DNA of 52,820 nucleotides from Chromera velia (Eukaryota > Sar > Chromeraceae). The DNA is taken from NCBI GenBank assembly GCA_018398765.1, contig JAHBMJ010000124.1, forward strand, positions 83,744-136,563, given 5' to 3'. Both the position numbers and the translations under genes were made by a program. Positions 11,549 to 21,432 of the stretch are shown in pieces (positions within the stretch are counted from its first letter, which is position 1; every line of letters begins with the position of its first letter). The notes beneath the pieces are model-generated. The model was given only the letters and a program-made list of their open reading frames with translations. It was not told the DNA's origin and ran no database searches.

Positions 11549-11886
11549 CCTGCAAGGACCTAGGAATTTAGACAGGACTTTAGAGGAATTTAGACAGGAA
11601 TTTAGAGGAATTTAGCTAGGAATCTAAAAGAATTTAAAGACAAAAATTTAGCAATTTTTGAAGGTTAATTTCTCGTGAACTATGATGAGTTAGAACTTGA
11701 TATTAATGGTGCTTATAGGTCTAATATAGATTTATAAGCACAATTAAAATCAAGTTCTAATTCATTATAGTTCACGAGAAATTTATCTTTAAAGTTTAGG
11801 AATGATGAATTTAGAGGTCTAAATTCCTTTAGATTCCTAGCTAAATTCCTCTAAATTCCTGTCTAAATTCCTAGGTCTTTGCAGAA
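11549..11886. repeat. Hairpin repeat with TAAATTCCT arms
   Basis: A 335-bp near-palindrome. The left arm begins CCCTGCAAGGACCTAGGAAT and the right arm ends ATTCCTAGGTCTTTGCAG. Both arms are made of GAATTTAGA/TCTAAATTC words. The centre holds TTCTCGTGAACTATGATGAG and its inverted partner. It shares this centre with the 1.0-2.3 kb repeats, so it is the same family nested in the hAT-like element. Confidence 0.7.
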
Positions 11887-11940
11887 TAAGGTGGTAGAGA
11901 AAGGGTTGAATACTAGAGGTAAAAGCTTAGGTTGAATTAT

Positions 11941-13510
11941 TAAAAAAAAAAAAATTAAAAATTAAAAACCCTTTTTATAGAGTTGTTAAATCATTTAGTC
12001 TTTACTTAAATGTCATAAACGACAAATGTTAGTATCGACACTTGAGCTTGCAATGACACTAAGTGTCAATAACATTTATGTTTTTGTATAGTGTCGACAC
12101 TTACTTTTTTTTATTTGTTACCATCTTGTGCTGGAACTTTTGAGGCAATAATGAGGAAAAAAGTTTGCTAAGTCAAACCCCTTACCACCTAAACCTTCAA
12201 ATTATAAGCATTCATTGATTTTTAAACATAGTAAACATTGACTAAACAAAAATTGAAACTGATGAAACATTTTATGAATAAAGTTGACTGGCTTTTTATA
12301 AGTCTTTAAGGAGCCGGCTACACCAATCCTGTAGGGTTACACAATCACTTTTTTCAAATTGTTTTGTTAGTAATACACATTGTTTTGTTACACATTTTAA
12401 TACAATTTTGATGAATGAATTAGTACACGCTTTAGTGTGAATTAATTCAAACTATCACTTTTAAAAATGCATTATTATACACTTTAGTATGTATTAATTG
12501 TAAGTGTCATTAGGTTTCATTAGGTTTTAACTGCATGAAAAGATGCTTTATGGGGCTAAGGTAAGTTAAAGTCGATCTACAACCGTTTGCAGCTTGAAAG
12601 TTTAACTTACTCATTGAAATTTTGTCTTTTAATTGCTGTCTCTATGATTTTTTGTCAAATGCCGTCAAATGCTCGGTGACCTAGTCGGTGACTATATTTG
12701 ATTCTCTTTAGATTTAAGTATCATTTAACTAATAGTCACTGTGTTTGTGAAACTTTCTTTATCTCGATTGTGTTTCACCAAGACCGATTAACTCTTGATC
12801 AGCCTTTGAAAGACGGGGTAACCGATGCAGTAATTGAAGACTCGTCAGGCGATGTCATTGTCAGCCATGATGAGATGTCATCATAAATTAAATGATTTAA
12901 GCGTTCAGGCCAGATTTGGCCCCAGAATAATTGATGACGTCACGGTAACCGCTGTGCATATGAATGCTATATTCAGTAGTATGACAATCTTACTGAGTCT
13001 ACTGCATTTATGGTAGCTTTAGAAGTATATTTGAGTGATATTAAGCATACTAAGCAACCATTTTAGATCTTTCAAACAGTTTTTTACTCAGTTTTTACTC
13101 AGGTTTTACGTTTAGATCGATTTTTTAAAAGCTTTATTTTACTAGTCATTTTATAGCTTTGAAAGGCTGTCGGGCTTTAGAGTGTTTGGTGTAGAATTAG
13201 TACATACTTTGATGTTAAAACATTTGTCTAGAATTATTGCACACTAATTGTTACACACTTTTATGTGTAATAAAGGGGGGGTCAGAGGTAATTGTTAGAC
13301 ATTTAACTTTATGTAACACTACAGGATTGGTGTAGGAGCCGCATGCACGGTTGGGGACGGTCGGTACGAAAAACGTATTGCATGCTAGTAAAAATGCCGT
13401 CTTTGCTTAAAAGTGTCGCTATAAGTGTCAGTGTCGACACTTTAGTAATTGAAAGTGTCGACATATGACAGTACTGACATTTAACAACTCTACCTTTTTA
13501 TTTTTTTTTT
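11941..13510. repeat. Multi-segment foldback region inside the hAT-like element
   Basis: Several inverted pairs are arranged symmetrically. AGAGTTGTTAAAT (about 11978) pairs with ATTTAACAACTCT (about 13480). TGTCGACAC words occur on both sides (about 12095 and about 13435-13465). GGCTACACCAATCCTGTAG (about 12315) pairs with CTACAGGATTGGTGTAG (about 13320-13337). The mirror order indicates one large imperfect palindrome. A short plus-strand frame (12698-12886) ends with acidic residues, but its evidence is too weak to call a gene. Confidence 0.6.
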
Positions 13511-13548
13511 TTTAAGTGCACACCCTAGACAAAGATCGATGTTGTCAG

Positions 13549-13683
13549 TGCACACTGGACATTTACTTAGCGATGAAAGCAAATTTAGCAGATGTAACTG
13601 GGATGTTTAAGAATTTACCTGAGACTGCTTCGGCACTAGCTTCGGCATGCTTTAAAGTTCCCACTAGAGTTCATAAACAGTGA
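13549..13683 (+). CDS. Possible terminal exon of an unseen plus-strand gene
   Basis: After a GTTGTCAG acceptor-like site the frame reads about 44 residues with ordinary amino-acid composition: LDIYLAMKANLADVTGMF, then NLPETASALASACF, ending in a TGA. It directly adjoins the right target duplication of the hAT-like element. If real, the element sits in the intron just upstream. I could not identify an upstream exon. Confidence 0.25.
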   Translation, partial: CTLDIYLAMKANLADVTGMFKNLPETASALASACFKVPTRVHKQ

Positions 13684-13739
13684 TGATATAAACTTGAAGT
13701 CGCCAGTGAATCGCCACCTATTGTTGGACTGGCCCGCTT

Positions 13740-14708
13740 CAACTTGCCTTCAAGAATGGGGGGCCATTAGAGATTAGCAGCATCATTAGCTCTTCCTCTG
13801 CCGTGCATCTTCTGACGACCTCCCAATGTAGCTTCATATCGATCAGCAAAGAGATGGGTCGCGGGTTTTCGTTTCTGAATCGGATGACAAAAGTGGCCCG
13901 AGGGGGCATGTCTAAACTAGTGTCTAAACTACACGTACAGGCGCATGCAACGCCCATCTGGCTTTCCTGGTATGCTTGGTTGCAGTGGCACGAAGGTTTT
14001 CTGTCTCAGGGAAGTGGGCGTAAATACTTATCAATCGACAACCTTGTCGACAAATTGAATTAGCGGCAAAAAAAAGCACGCACCGGCACTTGGTATGCAT
14101 CCCGTTGGACCACGACCTTCCTTCCTCCTTTCTTTCCTGTCCATCATCGATCTAGCAAGTAGTTGACACTCAACGGAAAATGGTAGAGGAGACCACAAAA
14201 AAAGAAAAAAAAAACAAAACACAAAACTCCTCACTCTATGCATCGCCTGAACAGGAGGGATGCAGCAAGTCAGTCTGCGGTGCATGAACACACTGAGAAG
14301 GGGGGGGGGTGCGGGAGAGTCAGGAAGCTTGGAGAAGGGGGGGTAGTAGCAGGCCTCAACAAAATCAAGGAATGTGACGAAAGCAGACGTGAAGGGGAGG
14401 TGTAAAGAGGGGGCACTGCCAGTGCATGAATAGAAAAAACAAAGAGATGGGGGGAGGGGGGGGTGTCGTCAACATGCGTGCCTGCATGTGCTCACTGAAT
14501 AATCAACAGACAGACGAAAAAAGCGAAAGACGGTCACCGGACTGACAGCTGGATGCGCTAAAATCGTCAGAAAAGAAAAGAAAAGAATGAAGAGGAGAGA
14601 AAAGAAAAGAGTGCAAGAAGGACTTCTGCGTCTTGTTTGCCAATGTATTTCTTCGACGTGTCACTTTTCTTGGGAGCCCCCTGACAGTCTGACTGGGAAA
14701 AAAACAGT

Positions 14709-14739
<31 letters not shown>

Positions 14740-16574
14740 TACCAAAAGAACAACCCCCCGCTCTGCTGACACTCACAGACGAACACTCTGGAACAAAAAA
14801 AAAGATTCAGTGACAGAAAGAGAGAGAGGGTCTGATCGTGCCTTCCAGGAATAAGCGACAATATGGCATTGCCACAGCTTTTGTTACAGCAGCAGCGTAC
14901 GAAAGGAGTAGAGGGGGGATAGACAATACAAAAAAGCCTACCCGCACAGCCTGAGCGAGTGCGCGTGCAGGACAAAAGAACGAGGGATCAGAGACGAATA
15001 GACGCGGGGGGGAGGTGGAAAAGATGAGAAAAAAGAAGAGACGGAGAGATGATTAAGGAGAACATGGGAACCTCTCCGTTGCACATACACAAATTAATGT
15101 TCTGGCTGCCCCCCTCTCCTCCCTCTGCTACCGTTCAAGCCTCGTCTCTTTTTTTCCTGTGCATAGGAAAGAAGCACAGGGGGAAAGACAGAGAGACAGG
15201 AAGCAAGCAAGCAGCCTGCCGGAACGCCTCCTGCTCGGGGCGTTTGCCTGAATCGCCTTTGGATTGAATGGAAGAGCCTCTCTCAGCTGGTCTTGTTTTT
15301 TTTTAATTTTGCGTTTGCTGTGCTGACCTGCTTTGTCATGGAAGGGGGGGAGGTTGAGATGGATGTGTAGGGATATTTTGATCCGTTTGGTGCGTCGTGC
15401 GTGCGTCATCTTTCTCTCCTTTCGATAGAGGAAGAAAGGGGTAAGGAAACACAGCGGTCGTTGACTCTCGCAAAGGCTCTTTCTTTCTTTCTTTCTTCAA
15501 AAAGGGAGAGGCCTCGGGGGAATGCGGGAGGAGGGCAAGAAACGCCCATCATCCATCTCTCCTACGTGCAGGCAAAAAAAGGAAGGGAAAGAACGTCTGT
15601 CTGGGTGTTTGCTTCTTTTCAGTTTCTTCTTCTGTTGCTGCTATGGTTGAGACAGAAACTCGAAAGGAACCAAGGACGAAGAGAGAAGAGAGAAGAGAGA
15701 CGGGTGGAAAGAAGGAGGAGGAGGAACAAAAAACGGCAGTCTTGCAGTTTTCATGTGAACTGCCCTCAAGACGAAAGGAAGTCATTCCGCCAAAAGCTCA
15801 GCGCGCAAACCAACAAAATCTGTAGAAAGAATCCTTCGACCGATTACTTCACCAAACCGTCGGTCAGTCAGTCGGTCAGTCAGTCAGTACAGAAAGAGGA
15901 GTTCTGTTCCAAGAACCCGACCCGACTGAACACCAGACAATAGGCAGACAGTCGTTTAGACAATCAGGCAGACAGGCACACATTGTGTCAAGAAAAACAG
16001 ACGTGCGCGAAGAGAAGAAGCCTGCAATATTGTTTTGACTGTCTCCTTGCGCAGCTTTCTCGTATGCTTTTGTTTTCCTCCTTCTTCGATCGACAAACTC
16101 GGCACAACACCCATCCCTCTCTCACACACTGCCCTTCACATGGAAGAGCGGGATGGGCCGAAAGGTACGTCGAAGGAACAAAAGAAGCGAAGGAGGAAAT
16201 CAAGCAAGTGTGGTGAAAGATTAATTTTATTTGCGATGACGACCTCAAGACTACTAGACAAGGCGGAAGCTCTCTTTGTTTCTTCCTTTTGTCATCAAAG
16301 CAGATGGACAGGAGGAAGAAAGATATTTGAATGCTTCCTTCCTTCACAGAGAAATTGAGAAGATACCACGGACGGATGGAGGACCCAACTTGCTGCATTC
16401 CTTCAATCCTGACACCTCGATGGATCGATCGGTCTTCTAACAAGAACAATAGAAGAGGTCAGTGGCCAAGTGGCCGCCGGTCGTTCTCTCTTCGACAAAA
16501 GACGACAGACAGAGAGTAGAAGCGCCACACGCACAGATCGATACAGACTGCGCACAAAACGCGACACACGAGGC

Positions 16575-16619
<45 letters not shown>

Positions 16620-17472
16620 GATAAAGAACGTCCGGACGAAAAATCTCAGAAAAGAAGAGAGGAGCAAATCGAAGAACACAAAGAGAAGAAAAAAAGACGA
16701 GAAAAGGAAGGAACACCAGAAAGAAAGGGACGAAAAAACTTCACTCCGAGGAAAGGCGTTCCCTCATTTCAACGAAGTGCGCAGAGAAGATAGAAAGGAA
16801 AAGAGAAGCAGATTGATAAACAGACAGGCAGGCAGACAATGCCTCTTTGTTAACACGAAAGTCTCCCTACCTGAATGGATGGATGGAAGAAACACTCCCA
16901 CACACACCCTTCCACCCCCGTTGCCTCCCGCCTCCTCCCCCCGAGGGCCGTTAGAGGATCAGACAGACAGACAGACTCAGTCGAGTCTCCTCATCATCAG
17001 TGAACAAAGAAATGAATGAGCTGAGGGGGGGGGGATAGATGCAAACTCCTCATTCCTTCCTTCCTTCCAGCACTCTCTCTGTCACAGCACCCACACGACG
17101 ACATGATCTGGAAGCGAATACAATGGGGGAACTCAAATCGAAATACAAGCCTGCATGACAGAACGACAGCAGCCATCTGCTTTTTCTCTCATGCAATTAG
17201 ATCCTTCCTTCCTTTTGTCCTTTCTTCCAACAGAACAACAACAACGGTTTCCCCCTCTCTTCCCGCAAACTGAGAGAACATTCCAGACAGGCACAATTGA
17301 GCATCTGTCGAGTCGATAAATAGAGCAAACACGCATGTAGATTCACCATGCAACCCAAGAATCGCATAAATACCCTCGTACACTCTTTACCTTCTTTACT
17401 CCTTTCTCTCTCTCCCTTGAGAGTACGGAGATAAGCCAGGAAAGACGGCCGCAAGGAGCCCAAATCGAAGAA
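13740..17472. other. Long stretch without a supportable gene; probable kinase 3' flank
   Basis: The sequence has G-rich runs (14300-14465), CT and GA microsatellites (14712-14740, 16578-16616), purine-rich stretches (15640-15740) and CAGTC-type tetranucleotides (15862-15890). Open frames such as 15401-15943 are arginine/glutamate/serine-rich reflections of purine bias. No chain of exons with consistent phase was found. The right end presumably contains the 3' untranslated region of the kinase. Confidence 0.45.
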
Positions 17473-18004
17473 TCAAATCCTGAGGTCGAATTTCGACCTA
17501 TCGACCTCAGAGAAGTACGGGTGTTTGAGTGCATCAAAGACGTCAATTCTCTTTTTGGGACAGAGGACCAACAGCTTGATCAAAAGATCACACCCAGACT
17601 CTCCCAGCACAGGACGGAGAGACGACAGCCGCTCAGGCAGAACGTCCCTCCATTTAGGGAACGTCGAGCGGAACTCCGGAAGCTCCGTCACACCAGGCCA
17701 GCTCTCTTCGGTCGGGGTGCCCCGCAATCTGCATGCATTTACTTTCATACAGATATTTACTTTCACATTCTGTATCGAAAAGAATTCTGTATGAAAGTAC
17801 ATGCATGCTTCGGTCGGGGTGCCCCGCAATCTGCATGCAGCAAATGAATGCAAGCACGATCGAGTCGTTAAGTGTCACTTCAGTGTGGCTGCCACTCGGG
17901 GGTCTTGCAGTCGTCTTGTACTTGCAGTGTCACGTCGGCCCACATCTCTTCTCGCTCATAAGCGCCCACACCCAAAAACGAACACACACGCGCACACACA
18001 CGCA

Positions 18005-18080
<76 letters not shown>

Positions 18081-19002
18081 GAGAGAGAGAGAGAGAGAAG
18101 AAGAAGAAGAAGTCCGAGATGCACCTGAAAGCAGAGGATGGCATCCGCACACAAACTCACGGAAAAGAAAGGCCACAGCGGAAGAAGAGAGGAGAGTGTG
18201 CAGGGTTAAGGAAACAAATGAACTGAAGAAGAATTGGAGGGAGACCAATGCGACACACAAAGACGCAGTGGTAAAGATAAAAAAACCCGATAACCAAAGA
18301 GAGTCATGCCGACCTAAAGATTTTGAAGAGAGTGTCGATTTCGCTGTCCCCTGGAAAGAGAGGTCTTTTGGAGACCATCTCAACGAAGATGCACCCGATA
18401 GCCCAGACGTCGACCTTGCCTGAGTACCCGGTATCTCCCAAGAGGATCTCGGGGGGCCTATACCACAGAGTCACGACTTCATGAGTCATGGGCCTCTTGG
18501 CCATTTGGATCGGCCGGGCGAGGCCGAAATCGGCCAGCTTGACTGCTCGGGGCGTGCGGTCGGGGTTTAATTTTACGAGTACGTTCTGCGGTTTCAAGTC
18601 CCTGTGGATAACCTTCCGGGCGTGACAGTGCGCACAGCCAAGAAGCATCTGGAAGAGGAAACTCGCATGGTACTGTGGTTCCACGGGACCTCTTGAGACC
18701 TCCCGCATGTAACACCGGAGGTCTAGGTCACAGAGCTCAAATACCAAATGGAGCTCCAGTCCATTGATGATAAGTTCAAGTAATCGGACGATATTTGGGT
18801 GAGAGAACTCACGGAGAATCGCGATTTCCCGGATGGCTGTGGAAGGCACACCTTCCGTCTCTGCATCGAGACGGATTCTCTTTATCGCGACACTCTCCCG
18901 AGTCTCTGTGTGAATGCCTCTACGCACAACCCCATACGTACCCTCACCTAAGGGCGGCTCAAAGACGACGTACGAACCTAACAAGAAGGACTCTGCCTGC
19001 AT
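17473..19002 (-). CDS. PSTAIRE-class cyclin-dependent kinase (CDK1/2-like)
   Basis: A serine/threonine kinase expected to bind a cyclin and drive cell-cycle transitions. Exons are 19002-18314 and 17728-17473, giving 314 residues, the usual CDK length. Visible features are the glycine loop GEGTYGVV (19-26) with T22/Y23 matching the inhibitory Thr14/Tyr15 sites, the ATP lysine in VAIK (K41), an exact PSTAIRE helix (53-59), catalytic HRDLKPQN, DFGLAR, the activation-loop threonine in MTHEVVTLWYRPPE, then DVWAIGCI and the C-lobe PKKRIDVFDALKHPYF. A short insertion, KLNPDRTP, lies between the catalytic loop and DFG. The intron donor is GTCGGC. The acceptor region is duplicated, so an in-frame 34-residue longer isoform is possible. 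The gene is divergent from the secreted protein at 19683. The exact CDK subtype is inferred. Confidence 0.93.
17704..17841. repeat. Duplicated kinase splice acceptor around a tiny inverted-repeat insert
   Basis: The segment containing CGGTCGGGGTGCCCCGCAAT plus CTGCATGCA occurs twice, 102 bp apart, at about 17709 and 17811. Between the copies is a roughly 75-bp sequence whose ends are inverted (GCATGCATTTACTTTCATAC against GTATGAAAGTACATGCATGC). Each copy carries the acceptor ATGCAG (minus strand) and the first codons of kinase exon 2. Confidence 0.85.
17985..18111. repeat. (CA)n-(GA)n microsatellite in the kinase intron
   Basis: CA units followed by GA units and an AAG run, inside the single kinase intron. 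Long frames through it are repeat-derived. Confidence 0.9.
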
Positions 19003-19682
19003 TTTTCTTGGTGAGTTCCTTTCCTTTCCTTAAGGCCCACCCACCCGTCTCCTTCTTTACCCGAAAGAGCGAGTAACTCTACTCTCTTCTCTCAAGCTTG
19101 CCAGAGAAAAACAAAAGACAGAAAAGACTGACGTGTAGAATGTCCGGCTAAGGGTTCTCTTTCTCGTCGACAGACATGAGTTCAGTACACAGCTATTCCG
19201 ACTTCTATATATTAATCATTGAACGGCGACTTTCTCGAATGGCTTCTAAACACTCGAGTGCGTTTTCTTCAATGTCGCAGTCGACCTGATCGATCGAACG
19301 CATGCACAAAATACCTGGCAAAGTTTTTGTGTCAGGCGATGTCAGGCGCGCGCGCGCTTGAATGCCTGGGCGCGCGTTCCTTCTGTTTTTCCGAGCGCTT
19401 TTCGAAAATTCCTTGGCTAAATAATTCCTTCAATTAATGCTTAATTTCCATGCATGCACGGTACCGATACAGCATGCAGGCAGACGACGGTTTTTTTTTC
19501 TAGAAAGTGACTTCAATGAGTACGATATGTAACATTTCGTTGAGCCGATCTACGTTGTGCAGGAAACTGTCGCTTTTGCGCTCCAGCTCTTTCGTGCCAA
19601 CTGGGCAGTATAGACAGAAACAGGCATCTGTCAAAGTCGATCCGAAGGAACCCGCTCAAATTTCTCCAGACAGTACGTCGAG
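19003..19682. promoter_or_regulatory. Divergent intergenic region between kinase and secreted protein
   Basis: 680 bp separate the two start codons, which point away from each other, so this is the likely shared promoter region. It contains a CG-alternating stretch (GGCGCGCGCGCG near 19347) and several GCATGCA words. No TATA box can be assigned with confidence. Confidence 0.5.
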
Positions 19683-20435
19683 ATGAGAACAATCGCTGCT
19701 TCTCTGGCTGTCACAATGGCGGCTTTCTTCCTCACTCCCTCGGAGGCTATCGACTTCAAACTGAAATCCCATGTGTCCTCCAGGGGCGCAGACAGACTGC
19801 AGTTCATGCGCTTGATCTTCCCGGATCGGGAAGCCTGCGCGACCTTCTACATGGACGCCGCCAATGACCCAGCAACCAATTGCACCATTACAGACGCCTG
19901 CAGCAAGACCAGCATGACTTATATGGTCTCGAAGGCCCCTCAGTCCTGTACCGTCAGCGTGAAGAGAGATCCCAAGCACCTCCCTGCCACCAGTTTTCTG
20001 TCCTCGACCTTCGCGAGCGGAGGTTACCAGGAAAGGTTCTTTAACATCGAACCCACCAAGTCCATGTTTGTGATGAAAACAAGCACCTACGGTACGGATA
20101 CCGGGCGCAGCATGATTTCTCTGAACTACAAATTCAAGGAGGCTTGCGTCAATGACTTTGTCAAACTATCCCAGACGAGCTGCAAAGTCATTTCTGCCTG
20201 TACCGCCGACGCTCTGTCGATCAAACTGGTCCAAGAGAAGAACCCTGGCAGTGATGAGATGGGTCTCTGCTACATCAACAGCATCTCGGATATGAGCTTT
20301 GTGAGCGTGAATGTTGACGCTCACACAACGTACAATCTCCTCGAGAGTCAGCAAACTGCCAGCAGTGAGGCCGCGGAAGTCTCGGAGTCCATCAAAGAGC
20401 AAGTGACCGCGGCACCCACTCTCCTCGAGGCCTAA
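19683..20435 (+). CDS. Secreted cysteine-rich protein with two tandem homologous domains
   Basis: A single-exon protein of 250 residues. The N-terminus is a clear signal peptide (hydrophobic 5-18, likely cleavage after SEA at 22), so it should enter the secretory pathway. Two halves are alike. Each begins with an F-x-x-K-[ST] strand, has E-A-C (REAC and KEAC), and then three more cysteines spaced C-x14-C-x5-C-x15-C in the first half and C-x11-C-x5-C-x22-C in the second. Eight cysteines suggest four disulfides. The last 35 residues are Ser/Glu/Thr-rich. There is no membrane anchor. I do not recognise the family, and the role (surface coat, adhesion or secreted factor) is unknown. Confidence 0.85.
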   Translation: MRTIAASLAVTMAAFFLTPSEAIDFKLKSHVSSRGADRLQFMRLIFPDREACATFYMDAANDPATNCTITDACSKTSMTYMVSKAPQSCTVSVKRDPKHLPATSFLSSTFASGGYQERFFNIEPTKSMFVMKTSTYGTDTGRSMISLNYKFKEACVNDFVKLSQTSCKVISACTADALSIKLVQEKNPGSDEMGLCYINSISDMSFVSVNVDAHTTYNLLESQQTASSEAAEVSESIKEQVTAAPTLLEA

Positions 20436-21432
20436 ACTCGCCTAGCTGTGCATAAGTCTTCCTTCAGACTCTTTGAATGGGAAGAAGAACATACAACACA
20501 CAGAAAGGACAGGCATCTGTCTGACAAGAGCAGCTCTCCTTCAATCGTGCATGAAATGAAGCTGACAGCCCCGTATAGAGTGAATTTCAATCGGCACGAA
20601 AGTCGTCATCACAAATCATGAGAATCGAGAAGGGGGCTGGATCATGCTCGGTCGATCTGCCCACAAGAAGTCAAGCCATGATAAATGCAAGGACGCATAT
20701 GGAAACCATTCCATCCAAACCTAGATCCAAACTTCTTTAGCTCTGTACTAGGCTGTGCACGTCTCCATTTCATTTAGAAAGCTTATTGTTCTATCTATGT
20801 CGTTGACTTTGCTTCAGCATCTTGATAACATAGGACCCAGAAATCCTTAGTAGTCCAATAAGAGTAGAACCCGTGCTGCAGCTAGCGCCGCAGATCATCT
20901 ATCAGTTATGGCAGTGGCGGGCCCAATCTAGGGATCAAGAAAAGATCCCTGGAAAAATCTCAGTAAAGATCGGTCACAAATTGGTGCCAGAGAATATCAA
21001 ACACTTAGAAAACTACGCTAGGAACTTATATTAAAAAGATGTCCCGTTCCTCCAGAAAACTGACTTTCTGAAGCTTTTTATAATTAGATAACAATTTTAT
21101 TGCATACTTAAATTTTGTTGTGGATCGAGCTCAACGTGTCTTTCTCTTAATTCTAGCTCTTAATTATAACTAACTAGCTAGCTAACTAACTAATCGACTT
21201 AGTCTATAGCCAATTCATAAAACAGTTTTTTTTACACTATATAGATAGCTAGTTATAGCTATGTTCATACAAACAGCATTTGGTTAAACAAACGAAATGT
21301 GATACAGTTTTTATATATAATGTGTCATGATTTGTTGAATAGCATTTTGTTTTACAATATTTAAAGTTTAATTCAAACATATACAAACATAGATGAACCG
21401 GATTTATAAAACAAGTACTTCTATGGTGAAGA
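20436..21432. other. Convergent intergenic region; no gene seen
   Basis: Between the stop codons of two convergent genes. The left part is of moderate GC and probably 3' untranslated. From about 21050 it becomes strongly AT-rich, with CTAACTAGCTAGCTAACTAA-type words and TA-rich tracts. A small palindrome, CTAGGGATC/GATCCCTGG, lies at 20929-20953. Confidence 0.5.

Larger units (their letters stand above)
10905..13528. mobile_element. hAT-like DNA transposon, non-autonomous, 2.6 kb
   Basis: The left terminus CTAGGGTGTGCACT and the right terminus AGTGCACACCCTAG are perfect inverted repeats. Both ends are flanked by the same octamer, ACAAAGAT, at 10897-10904 and 13529-13536. Eight-base target duplications and a TAGGG-type terminus are characteristic of the hAT superfamily. 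The termini run into A-rich (left) and T-rich (right) tracts. I see no hAT transposase or BED zinc finger. The interior is AT-rich and holds further inverted repeats (11.55-11.88 and 11.95-13.50 kb), so this is probably a composite non-autonomous element. Confidence 0.8.

Noticed and set aside
13739-13957. Minus-strand frame with PPRATFVIRFRNENPRPISL
   Set aside because: The composition is coding-like, but I found no start context, partner exon or family. The plus strand is also open here, so the evidence is insufficient.
15401-15943. 180-codon plus-strand frame
   Set aside because: Arg/Glu/Ser composition follows local purine bias and tetranucleotide CAGT repeats. There are no motifs, and no splice sites give a better chain.
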